From Pontibacter aydingkolensis (lineage in GTDB: Bacteria > Bacteroidota > Bacteroidia > Cytophagales > Hymenobacteraceae), in assembly GCF_019443125.1 (NCBI RefSeq), contig NZ_JAHYXK010000004.1:1-64000 (forward strand): 64,000 nt of DNA. Direction: 5' to 3'. The position numbers and the translations under genes are program-made. Under the pieces are notes generated by a model that worked only from the letters and a program-made list of their open reading frames with translations, did not search any database and had not been told where the DNA came from. Positions 1 to 6,920 of the stretch are shown here, piece by piece (position 1 is the stretch's first letter; each line of letters opens with the position of its first letter).

Positions 1-162
1 TACTCGCAGTCCTTACTTGGAAAAAGGGAGAACAACCTCGACCAACAATGTCTAGATGCCATTGGAGGTACACGCAGAGCACAGCGACCCTCCAACGAAA
101 CACCATCTAGACCAAACGTTGTGTCAAATAAAAAGCATGAAAACACTCTTTGCCATACTTAG
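1..162 (+). CDS. 3' end of a gene paralogous to the next gene (partial)
   Basis: An open frame enters from the left edge and ends at TAG 160-162. Its first ~40 codons run through a 116-bp stretch that is identical to the 3' end of the following lipoprotein gene (6-121 equals 721-836), in the same frame. After base 121 the two copies diverge and this frame ends about 13 codons later, inside the start of the next gene. The upstream gene is therefore probably a tandem paralogue of the 137-850 lipoprotein gene. Only the C-terminus is visible, so function is unknown. Confidence 0.5.
   Translation, partial: YSQSLLGKRENNLDQQCLDAIGGTRRAQRPSNETPSRPNVVSNKKHENTLCHT
6..121. repeat. 116-bp direct repeat, copy 1 (copy 2 at 721-836)
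   Basis: Bases 6-121 are repeated exactly at 721-836 (offset 715). Identity ends right after the GTTG that closes the imperfect palindrome of each copy (118-121 and 833-836). This looks like a boundary set by cassette recombination or cassette duplication rather than by a whole-gene duplication. Confidence 0.9.
42..121. repeat. attC-like imperfect palindrome A
   Basis: About 80 bp. It begins CCAAC (42-46) and ends GTTG (118-121). Between them the arms share GTCTAGATG-type and TTGGAGG-type stem blocks separated by unequal, unpaired bases, around a central spacer of about 20 nt. Complementary CAAC/GTTG ends with a bulged, asymmetric stem are the architecture of integron attC sites. The sequence does not match the textbook RYYYAAC/GTTRRRY cores exactly, so this is a structural resemblance. 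Confidence 0.5.
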
Positions 163-850
163 TTTAACCGCTCTATTTTCTTGTAGCTCCGTTTCAGAAA
201 AGGAACCAGAAAGGACACCTGACTACCAAACTTCAGGAACACCTTTGCCAGTTACAGCAGAAGAAGATACACTAAGGTTACCATATCATCAGTATTATCT
301 TGCAGACCTAAGTCAACAGGAAATAGTAAGGCTAATTTTAGAAGGCAGCCTTCAGCCAGCGGATAATCACGTGACATTTGCCCTAATGGATTCATTAAGT
401 TCTCCCAATAAAGCAACTAGAGATTTTATTTTTCCTGCCTTTAAGGAAGTTGTGGAAAAGTCAGATGGTGCATTATCTGAAGTTGTAGGACTTTACGCTA
501 TTAAATATGTGGAAGGCTACCCGAAAGAGTTTGCTGAAAGATACTCTTGCTGCCTTGCAGAGCTATCGCAACTGACCAACTATATTGGGTACGAAATTAT
601 GATGTCACAAGAACCAACATCTGAATATAAGCAGCTTTTTGAGACAATAAATCAGAAGTACCCGAAGTACGAGCAAGACAAAAGTATGCGAGCCTTCAAA
701 GAGAAGCTTGAAACATACATGCAGTCCTTACTTGGAAAAAGGGAGAACAACCTCGACCAACAATGTCTAGATGCCATTGGAGGTACACGCAGAGCACAGC
801 GACCCTCCAACGAAACACCATCTAGACCAAACGTTGGCGTCAATAGATAA
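137..850 (+). CDS. Hypothetical lipoprotein (cassette gene 1)
   Basis: A 237-aa protein if started at ATG 137. The open frame extends upstream to 56, but only the 137 start gives a classic lipoprotein signal peptide: Lys at position 2, a hydrophobic core, and lipobox LFSC with the acylated Cys about 17 residues in. The mature part is rich in Glu/Gln/Lys and has no domain I recognise. The last ~30 codons read through the attC-like palindrome at 757-837, giving an Arg/Pro/Asn-rich tail, as happens when a cassette gene runs into its recombination site. The next gene starts 2 nt after the stop. Few AAGTATA heptamers occur here, unlike most of the window, which fits a foreign origin. Confidence 0.7.
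   Translation: MKTLFAILSLTALFSCSSVSEKEPERTPDYQTSGTPLPVTAEEDTLRLPYHQYYLADLSQQEIVRLILEGSLQPADNHVTFALMDSLSSPNKATRDFIFPAFKEVVEKSDGALSEVVGLYAIKYVEGYPKEFAERYSCCLAELSQLTNYIGYEIMMSQEPTSEYKQLFETINQKYPKYEQDKSMRAFKEKLETYMQSLLGKRENNLDQQCLDAIGGTRRAQRPSNETPSRPNVGVNR
757..837. repeat. attC-like imperfect palindrome B
   Basis: Second copy of palindrome A (offset 715), here closing as CCAAC...GTTGG. It lies within the last codons of the 137-850 gene. Together with copies A and C it marks single-gene units, all on the same strand. Confidence 0.5.
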
Positions 851-852
851 TT

Positions 853-1404
853 ATGAACAAGTCCTTACATGTAGTTTTACTGTTTTTTCTGTTTTCCTGT
901 AATGGAACAGAAGAAAGAGCACATGTAAAGGAAAAAGAGCATCAAATAAAGCATTTTGAAGAATTTGTCTTTTCGATAGAGCCGGGCTGGAGCACAGATG
1001 ACAGCAAGGATGTGGAAATACATAAAGACGGCACTACTTATCTTCGCTTGAGAGACAATAGAGAAATCAAAGAGAACTATAAAGCGAAACTTGACTCTCA
1101 GAGCCTAAGGCAGATTTTTCTACTTGTTGACTCTATGAACGTTGAAGCGTTAGATACTTTTTACCAAGAGTATGAAGATGGAGCCTATTACTCAATGCGT
1201 TTGAAAAATAATGGCAAAGAAGTAAGAACTAAAGGTATGGACTTTCCGATTGAAGTACAGAAAATGCTCATGGAGTTGGTTGAAATTGTGGAAGGGCAGC
1301 AATTAGTCAAAACTTTTAACAGACGCTTTGCAACAACCAAAGATGTCTTGTGGCCACTCCCTCCAGGTTATGTGGAATCACAGGCTGTTTTAGATAGCTT
1401 GTAG
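853..1404 (+). CDS. Hypothetical lipoprotein (cassette gene 2)
   Basis: 183 aa, ATG start 2 nt after the previous stop. The N-terminus is a short lipoprotein signal (Lys3, Leu/Phe-rich core, lipobox FSC near residue 16). The mature protein has a pattern of an acidic/basic beta-rich domain followed by helices (around residues 40-150) that loosely recalls small Bacteroidota lipoprotein domains such as DUF6438. I do not see its diagnostic Cys motif, so I leave it as hypothetical. It is followed after 25 bp by attC-like element C, making it the second gene-plus-palindrome unit. Confidence 0.7.
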   Translation: MNKSLHVVLLFFLFSCNGTEERAHVKEKEHQIKHFEEFVFSIEPGWSTDDSKDVEIHKDGTTYLRLRDNREIKENYKAKLDSQSLRQIFLLVDSMNVEALDTFYQEYEDGAYYSMRLKNNGKEVRTKGMDFPIEVQKMLMELVEIVEGQQLVKTFNRRFATTKDVLWPLPPGYVESQAVLDSL

Positions 1405-1429
1405 TAAAGAAGGGGTAAAACTAATAACG

Positions 1430-1490
1430 CCAACAAGGTTCATAGTTCAGGCTGCGGCTATGCCTTGTCCATACTATGCACGAAACGTTG
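1430..1490. repeat. attC-like imperfect palindrome C
   Basis: About 61 bp from CCAAC (1430-1434) to GTTG (1487-1490). Inner stems are CATAGT (1441-1446) with ACTATG (1473-1478), and AGGC with GCCT, with unequal unpaired bases between them. The right end reads GTTGAGC, which matches the GTTRRRY core of integron attC sites. Its sequence is unrelated to copies A/B except at the ends, while the architecture is the same, as expected for attC sites. Confidence 0.5.
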
Positions 1491-1521
1491 AGCGGCTAAT
1501 AAATCAAATACAAACTGAAGA

Positions 1522-2555
1522 GTGAAAAGGCTTTACATATTTTTCGTCTTACTTAGTTGCTTTGTCATTCAGGCAGTAGCACAATCTGGAAAGCCAGAAG
1601 ACTTTGGCTACCGTCACCTGCAAATGCGCTACCAGAATGATCCTGTAGACATACTGGTGCTGTCAAAGAAAGGTGAAGAGCAAAAAGCAAAGCCAATTAT
1701 TCTTTTCGACCAAGGCTCTCAGGCACGCCCTCTTATTTTACTTGACAATGAAGGGAAGCCTTATAGGGTATTTCCATATCAGACCGATAGCCTATTGGTC
1801 AATTTCCACTTGGTTGTAGTTGGGAAGCCATACGTGCCGCTTATTGCTAAACACAGCGACTTAAAGAACGGTGCTTATGCTGACCCAAAACAGGTATTCC
1901 TCCTGCCCAATTATATTCCCGGGATAACGTAGACTACTACGTCAGCCGAGCTCAAGAAGTAATAAAGCATCTCAAGAAAAAGCAATGGGTGAAAAAGGAC
2001 AAGCTGATAGTGGCAGGTCACTCAGCAGGCTCAACCGTGGCGGCGAAGCTTGCCTTTGAGAGCAAAGACGTGACGCATCTGATCTACTCAGGCGGCAATC
2101 CTTTTGGTCGAATGGCCTCGATTGTCTCTCAAGCCAGAGCTTATGATGACTCCACAGGCACAAGGGCTGAGAGAAGCTTCAAATACTGGGAAGAAGTAGT
2201 GAAAGACCCCGCCGATGTTGCATCTCAGGGCGGTGACTCAAACAAAACTACCTATGACTTCTCCTTGCCTCCAATTGATTACCTGTTGAAGCTACAGATA
2301 CCTGTGCTTGTCACTTATGGCACAAAGGATCATGGCGTTGCTTTCAACGACTACCTGCGGCTGGAGACTATTAGAAAAGGAAAGAGCAACTTTACCTTTA
2401 AGCCATACATTGGAGTTGAACATAACTACTTCGGCTTTGACAAAGCAGGTAAAATCGACTATGACAAGTTCGGCTGGGATCAGGTGGCACTGGATTGGCA
2501 GGCTTGGCTTAAAAAGAAAGAAATTCATCGTTCAACCAAACCTATAGTGCATTAA
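1522..2555 (+). pseudogene. Secreted alpha/beta hydrolase, disrupted by a 1-nt frameshift
   Basis: From a GTG at 1522 the frame encodes a signal peptide (cleavage after about AVA-Q) and the first strands of an alpha/beta hydrolase, then stops at TAG 1930-1932. From 1923 the reading continues in another frame to 2555 with the rest of the fold: nucleophile elbow GHSAG, then Asp and His positions in the last third (around KDHG and EHNYFG). One base missing from the CCCGGG stretch at about 1918-1923 restores one continuous protein of roughly 344 aa. It may be a true pseudogene or a sequencing deletion in a short C run. It follows palindrome C and so may be a third cassette, but no palindrome closes it downstream. 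Confidence 0.75.
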
Positions 2556-2565
2556 AACACACCAT

Positions 2566-2582
2566 AGCAAAACCGTTTTGCT
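2566..2582. terminator. Short hairpin after the hydrolase relic
   Basis: AGCAAAAC (2566-2573) and GTTTTGCT (2575-2582) are perfectly complementary with one base between them. There is no clear T tract, so a terminator role is tentative. Confidence 0.25.
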
Positions 2583-2658
2583 TCAAGCAGTATATGGATT
2601 GAACCTACAGGAGTAATTTTTACATCTAAATAAACAACAAGTGTAATAAATTGCTATT

Positions 2659-2687
2659 TTTACCCTTGTTTATAAAACAAGGGTAAA
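2659..2687. promoter_or_regulatory. Perfect 13-bp inverted repeat upstream of the Fic gene (candidate operator)
   Basis: TTTACCCTTGTTT (2659-2671), spacer ATA, then AAACAAGGGTAAA (2675-2687). All 13 positions pair. It ends 17 bp before the likely ATG (2705) and covers the alternative ATG at 2687. TACCCTTG within it resembles a Bacteroidota -7 box. The Fic protein has a C-terminal winged-helix domain, so it could bind here and repress itself (inference). Confidence 0.55.
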
Positions 2688-2704
2688 TGTTACCTCCGTT
2701 ATCT

Positions 2705-3805
2705 ATGGCTCCATTTCACAGAGAAAAACCTTATAATGATTTACCCCTGCTTCCTCCGGAGATAGATCTGGAAACAAGGGACGTCATGCGTAAGACCGTA
2801 AAAGCGAGCAGGGCCTTGGCGCAGCTGAATGGAGCCATAATCAACCTGCCCAACCCAAGCCTCTTCTTGGACACAATTCATCTGCAGGAAGCCAAGGCAA
2901 GTTCTGAGATAGAAAACATTATCACCACGAATGATGATCTCTACAAATCAGTTGTGGCTGAAAAAAGGTATGAATCCACGGCAGCAAAAGAGGTTATAAG
3001 CTACAAAGAGGCGCTATGGTACGGCTTGGAAAAACTAAAAGAGCGGCCATTCATCACAACGAACCTTTGTGTGGAGATCATGCAATGCATCAAGCAGAAC
3101 ACATCAAGTATCAGGGCCACTCCGGGCACGACCTTATCCAACACGCAGGGTGAAATAATTTACACACCACCGGCAGGAGAAGCAGTGATACGTGAGAAAC
3201 TGGCCAACCTGGAGCACTTCATTAACGAGGAGAGCACGCTAGACCCGCTCATCAAAATGGCCATCATGCACTATCAGTTCGAGGCTATACATCCGTTCAT
3301 AGATGGCAACGGACGAACAGGAAGAATACTGCTCCTGCTCTACTTAAAAATGGAGAAATTGCTAGATGTGCCTGCTCTATACCTGAGTGAGTATATAATC
3401 CACAACAAGTCGGCTTATTATCAGAAGCTAAGGGACGTCACAGAAACTAGAGATTGGGAAGGCTGGGTGCTATACATGCTTGACATGATAGAAAAAACAG
3501 CCATTAGCGGACTAATAAAGTTGGAAGAGATCATGGCTGTCATGGAAGCCACTTCAGAAGAGATAAGAGAGAAACTCCCCAAAGTATACTCGAAAGAGTT
3601 ACTAGAGATACTTTTCAGGCTGCCCTATACAAAGCGCCAGTTTCTGATTGACGCAAATATGGGAACACCAAAGACAGTAGGCAATTACCTGATAGCGCTT
3701 GAGCAGGAAGGCTTCTTAAAGGCAACCAAGGTAGGGAAAGAAAAACTTTACCTAAACCATCGATTAATGGAAGTTCTGGAGAATAAAAGAAAAGCACAAC
3801 CCTAG
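2705..3805 (+). CDS. Fic family protein (AMP transferase) with C-terminal winged helix
   Basis: 366 aa from ATG 2705; an in-frame ATG at 2687 would add six residues but lies in the palindrome. Residues ~66-71 read SSEIEN, matching the (S/T)xxxE(G/N) inhibitory motif placed before the Fic core in class II Fic proteins. The active-site loop HPFIDGNGRTGR (~196-207) has the catalytic His and the nucleotide-binding residues intact. Residues ~290-350 look like a winged helix-turn-helix. Family members move AMP from ATP onto Ser/Thr/Tyr of target proteins. The intact inhibitory motif predicts an auto-inhibited enzyme. No antitoxin-like partner gene is adjacent. The gene sits among decayed genes and is probably acquired. 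Confidence 0.9.
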   Translation: MAPFHREKPYNDLPLLPPEIDLETRDVMRKTVKASRALAQLNGAIINLPNPSLFLDTIHLQEAKASSEIENIITTNDDLYKSVVAEKRYESTAAKEVISYKEALWYGLEKLKERPFITTNLCVEIMQCIKQNTSSIRATPGTTLSNTQGEIIYTPPAGEAVIREKLANLEHFINEESTLDPLIKMAIMHYQFEAIHPFIDGNGRTGRILLLLYLKMEKLLDVPALYLSEYIIHNKSAYYQKLRDVTETRDWEGWVLYMLDMIEKTAISGLIKLEEIMAVMEATSEEIREKLPKVYSKELLEILFRLPYTKRQFLIDANMGTPKTVGNYLIALEQEGFLKATKVGKEKLYLNHRLMEVLENKRKAQP

Positions 3806-3818
3806 CTATGGTGCATAA

Positions 3819-4468
3819 ATGCACCCCAGCCCATCCGTTGGCAATAATGGTATTTACTTTATTAAAACAGAAACAGATCCAACAGGAGGATCCACTTACA
3901 CTAATTCTGGAACTAGCTAATTATTAAGTGTACCTTACGCATTACATGCTAAAACTACTGATAGAGTAATAGGCGGAGTGAGTCTTTCTGCAGGTTCTTC
4001 GCCTGGCAACACGCTATATTGGGATGGGAATAAATGGGTTTCTAATAGCAGCAATATTTTTAACAATGGTGGAAAAGTAGGGATTAAGACTGCAACGCCT
4101 AGTGAAAACTTAGTAGTTTCTGAAATAGCCGGTGCTACAGCAAGTACTAGAAACTTCTTTTTAGTTGAAACATTAGTTAATCCGTTTGTATCATCTACCC
4201 AAGGTATTATCATCCAAAAAGATGATGGCCAAAAACGTGGTTTCAAGATGTCTCAGGATGGATGTGACGATTCAAACACTCTTTTCAAAATAGCTTCTTT
4301 TAGTGCAAGTGCTGATATTGATCGTTTGGTAATTAAAAGAGGTAATGTAGGTATTGGAACGAGTAACCCAACAAGTAAATTACAAGTTGTCGGCCTTCCG
4401 GTCTTCGCAGCCAATACGGCAGCGAAGACCGGAAGGCCTCTCTGTAGGTGCTTTTATATTAATTTGTA
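3819..4468 (+). pseudogene. Degraded surface/tail-fibre-like protein gene
   Basis: One frame carries typical blocks of large Bacteroidota surface proteins with tail-fibre-like C-termini: a YFIKTETDPTGG-like block, LLSVPYALHAKT, GNTLYWDGNKWV and NVGIGT.NPTSKLQV. It is broken by an in-frame TAA at 3913-3915 exactly where the family has Gln (CAA to TAA), and by an extra A at about 4433-4434 that turns the expected GG-L-S-V-G-A-F end into another frame. The 5' part of the gene is missing; homology starts straight after the Fic stop. The remaining region to 4634 shows no clear coding continuation. Confidence 0.7.
4392..4438. repeat. Perfect 17-bp palindrome inside the degraded surface gene
   Basis: GGCCTTCCGGTCTTCGC (4392-4408) and its exact reverse complement (4422-4438) flank 13 bp. 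The right arm contains the extra A that causes the frameshift. Without that A the arm would still code the conserved family end but the palindrome would be imperfect. Confidence 0.85.
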
Positions 4469-4634
4469 GGGCGAACAATATACAGGACTTACATCTAAAA
4501 TAACAATATTAATGATTTTCATACTGCAGAAACTTTAGGTAAAACTTTTGGGACTTTGCCTACACTTTTTTCCTGATTGCACCTTTATCTAATGACACAA
4601 CAAAAGGCTACACTGCACGAACTGCCATGCCTTA

Positions 4635-4868
4635 CTACCAGTAGTTTGCCATCTGTAAGTGTATGTCAGCGGCCATTAACAGTATAACGCTCCCTTCCCG
4701 ATAAACATACTTCAGCGCATAGCTATGCTGACTTATAGTTTCTCCAAAATACTCTTTAAAAAAGGAATGGTAGAAATGGGAAATGTCCGGCGGAACAGAT
4801 ACGGCAGCCTGGCCTGCTACCAGCCTGGAGAAACTGGGTACAATGGTTTCTGAGTAGGTAATTTTCAT
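4635..4868 (-). CDS. Small hypothetical protein
   Basis: 77 aa on the minus strand, ATG at 4868. It is a mixed aromatic/aliphatic sequence without a signal peptide or recognisable motif. No gene overlaps it on the other strand, so it is not an obvious shadow. However, it lies at the edge of a decayed zone and could be a relic. I see no clear promoter or ribosome-binding site. Confidence 0.35.
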   Translation of the reverse strand: MKITYSETIVPSFSRLVAGQAAVSVPPDISHFYHSFFKEYFGETISQHSYALKYVYREGSVILLMAADIHLQMANYW

Positions 4869-5090
4869 AGTCAGGTAAAGGGTAGCAGCATTAAACTGGT
4901 TTTCAAGTATATAAATTTATCTCTTTTCAGGCATTAAAGAAATAATCTGAAAATAATTTAAAAAATATGTAACTTAAAGGAGCAAAAAGGCCTGCCTTTT
5001 GCGTTACAAAATAACAGAGCGTAAGTGCCGGGCATCTCATAACTGCCTGCATTTGATTACCAGCGCCAGGACCCTCAAATCTGAGATCAT

Positions 5091-5984
5091 ATGACGCAAT
5101 TTTTCCGACCTGCCGAACTCCTGAACTTTGCTATACGGTTCATACAGATCATTATTGTATTTCCGATGGCTGTGCTGTTCAGCTTTTACATACCACCCTA
5201 CAGCTCCATGGACTATGAGCTGCACTTTTTACTGTGCCTTATGTTCGCGGCTGCCATTTCCGTAATCGTTACTAAGATCAGCCGTAAGCTGATCGTGCTT
5301 ATGTTTATTGGCATACTAAGTATACTTGCTTTTAACAGTACTTTTAAGGACCAGACGCTGGACGGCATTTACGCCGATTACAACGCCATGCTGGTAAACA
5401 TGACCAGCAACCCGCACAAGGTCTCTTACTTTAAGCCAGTGCGCGGCACTTACTTCCAGGACCAGCGTGTGAAAAGCGCCATGCAGCCTACGCACCCCAA
5501 AGTACGGGCATTTGCCGTAGAGAATTCTACCCGTTATTTCCACGACGAGTACTACCGTAAGTTTGGTAAGGCCACGCGTTATTTCTCGCTCTTCAAGCAC
5601 ATCCGCATGAACTGGAAGTACGTGAACGACCCGCTGGGTATGGACTATTACTCCCCGCCAACAGAGAGTATGGGTTTACTCGCCGGCGACTGTGATGACT
5701 ATGCGATCCTGATGGCTTCGTCGGTGATGGCAATTGGAGGCGAGGCGCGCATCGTTATCTCTCCGAGCCACATGTATACAGAGGTTAAAGTAGGCACTAT
5801 TGAGGATATCGATAAAGTGAGCTTTGCTATCAGAACACTGTTCCCGGATGAGGTGAACGGTGGTAAGATACATTTCCACGAAACCGGCGGCGAGCTTTGG
5901 GTTAACTTCGATTATACGGGCAGTTACCCTGGCGGCCCTTTCCTGGAGCCAGAGCTTTACAGCGTGATCACATTTAAAAAGTAA
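5091..5984 (+). CDS. Transglutaminase-like membrane-anchored protein
   Basis: 297 aa. Two to three transmembrane segments lie in residues ~10-85, followed by an extracytoplasmic domain. The core reads LAGDCDDYAILMASS (catalytic Cys in GDCDDYA), then SHMYTEV (His) and WVNFDY (Asp), which is the Cys-His-Asp order of the transglutaminase/protease-like superfamily. Such domains act as peptidases or amide-modifying enzymes at the envelope; the substrate is unknown. The gene is monocistronic, with a hairpin terminator after it, and is the first gene of the region rich in AAGTATA motifs. Confidence 0.8.
   Translation: MTQFFRPAELLNFAIRFIQIIIVFPMAVLFSFYIPPYSSMDYELHFLLCLMFAAAISVIVTKISRKLIVLMFIGILSILAFNSTFKDQTLDGIYADYNAMLVNMTSNPHKVSYFKPVRGTYFQDQRVKSAMQPTHPKVRAFAVENSTRYFHDEYYRKFGKATRYFSLFKHIRMNWKYVNDPLGMDYYSPPTESMGLLAGDCDDYAILMASSVMAIGGEARIVISPSHMYTEVKVGTIEDIDKVSFAIRTLFPDEVNGGKIHFHETGGELWVNFDYTGSYPGGPFLEPELYSVITFKK
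5318..5327. repeat. AAGTATACTT iterated palindrome (representative copy)
   Basis: Perfect copies read by eye: 5318-5327, 18457-18466, 22815-22824, 24144-24153, 27191-27200, 41619-41628, 51321-51330 and 58571-58580. The half-form AAGTATA/TATACTT is far more frequent, in coding and non-coding DNA and on both strands. Eight copies lie between 60,552 and 61,273 alone. Confidence 0.85.
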
Positions 5985-6002
5985 AACAAAGTACATTTGC
6001 TT

Positions 6003-6036
6003 AAGCCCTTCTGCTTTGGTAGAGGGGCTTTTGTTT
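6003..6036 (+). terminator. Rho-independent terminator after the transglutaminase-like gene
   Basis: AAGCCC...GGGGCTTTTG hairpin followed by a T-rich run, 18 bp after the stop codon at 5984. Confidence 0.6.
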
Positions 6037-6177
6037 TGTGCCTTTTGTGTACTTAATCCACCTTGTAAAACAAATACTCCCTATTCCTTTCTGCTTTAGA
6101 TTTCGTAATCTTGCGCCGGCTTGCACAAAAGGTGTTTATTTTTGTTATGGGTGCTGGTGCCTGAATTTATACTGGAG

Positions 6178-6816
6178 ATGAGAGATTGGATTATACGCTA
6201 TACGTTCTTTTTTATGGGTCTGCTTTTGTTTGGCCTGGGCAATGCGCTTGCTTTTAAGGTTAAGTACCTGGGCCTGCACCCCTGGGAAGTGCTGAACGTG
6301 GCTTTCTGGCAAAAATTCGGTTTTACGGTAGGTACCTGGAGCGTTATTACAGGTTTGTTCCTGGTAGGAGTGTCGTGGTTCATGCACCGCAAGTACATCA
6401 GCATCGGCACTTTCCTGAATGCTTTGCTTATCGGTCCGTTCATGGATTTTTTCCTTTGGCTGGACATCCTGCCTGATAAAACCGGAACCTGGGTAGATTA
6501 TACTTTTCTGCTCACGGCCATTGTGATCGGAGGTATAGCAGGCGGCATGTATGTGGCTGGTGGAATAGGTGCCGGCCCGCGCGATGGCTTTATGCTTTCT
6601 ATTTCCGACAGAACAAAGCTATCTATCAGCAAGGCGCGTATTTTAGTGGAGTCGGTGGTGCTGGTGATCGGTTGGCTGATGGGCGGGCCAGTGTTCGTTG
6701 TCACGTTTTTTTATACCTTGCTGTTCAGCCCTATCTTCCAGTTTACCTTAAAATTCTTCGTGAACCTGCGTGAAAAGCTAAGTCCTACTCCAGCCAAACA
6801 GGAAGCCAACGTATAA
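6178..6816 (+). CDS. YitT/YczE-type integral membrane protein
   Basis: 212 aa from ATG 6178, preceded by GGAG; the frame is open from 6121 but the upstream part does not look like protein of this family. Five to six hydrophobic segments span the chain. A conserved glycine-rich stretch GGIGAGPRDGFML (~residues 123-135) and HPWEVL near residue 30 are typical of the YczE/YyaS/YitT family. The function of this family is unknown. No operon partner. Confidence 0.75.
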   Translation: MRDWIIRYTFFFMGLLLFGLGNALAFKVKYLGLHPWEVLNVAFWQKFGFTVGTWSVITGLFLVGVSWFMHRKYISIGTFLNALLIGPFMDFFLWLDILPDKTGTWVDYTFLLTAIVIGGIAGGMYVAGGIGAGPRDGFMLSISDRTKLSISKARILVESVVLVIGWLMGGPVFVVTFFYTLLFSPIFQFTLKFFVNLREKLSPTPAKQEANV

Positions 6817-6856
6817 TCCTTGGCCTGCAGATGCCGCATAATCCTGCTAAACTTAC

Positions 6857-6864
6857 TATCTTTA
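6857..6864 (+). promoter_or_regulatory. Candidate -7 box for pepD
   Basis: TATCTTTA, one mismatch from the Bacteroidota -7 consensus TAnnTTTG, 56 bp upstream of the ATG. No good -33 TTTG was found. Confidence 0.35.
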
Positions 6865-6920
6865 GCAACTATAAAACACAGTAGCAGCAAGTATAAAGCT
6901 GCAGCATAAACCTCTTAACT

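Noticed and set aside
3819..4468. Prophage from the tail-fibre-like motifs
   Set aside because: These motifs are common in Bacteroidota surface proteins and no other phage gene is nearby.
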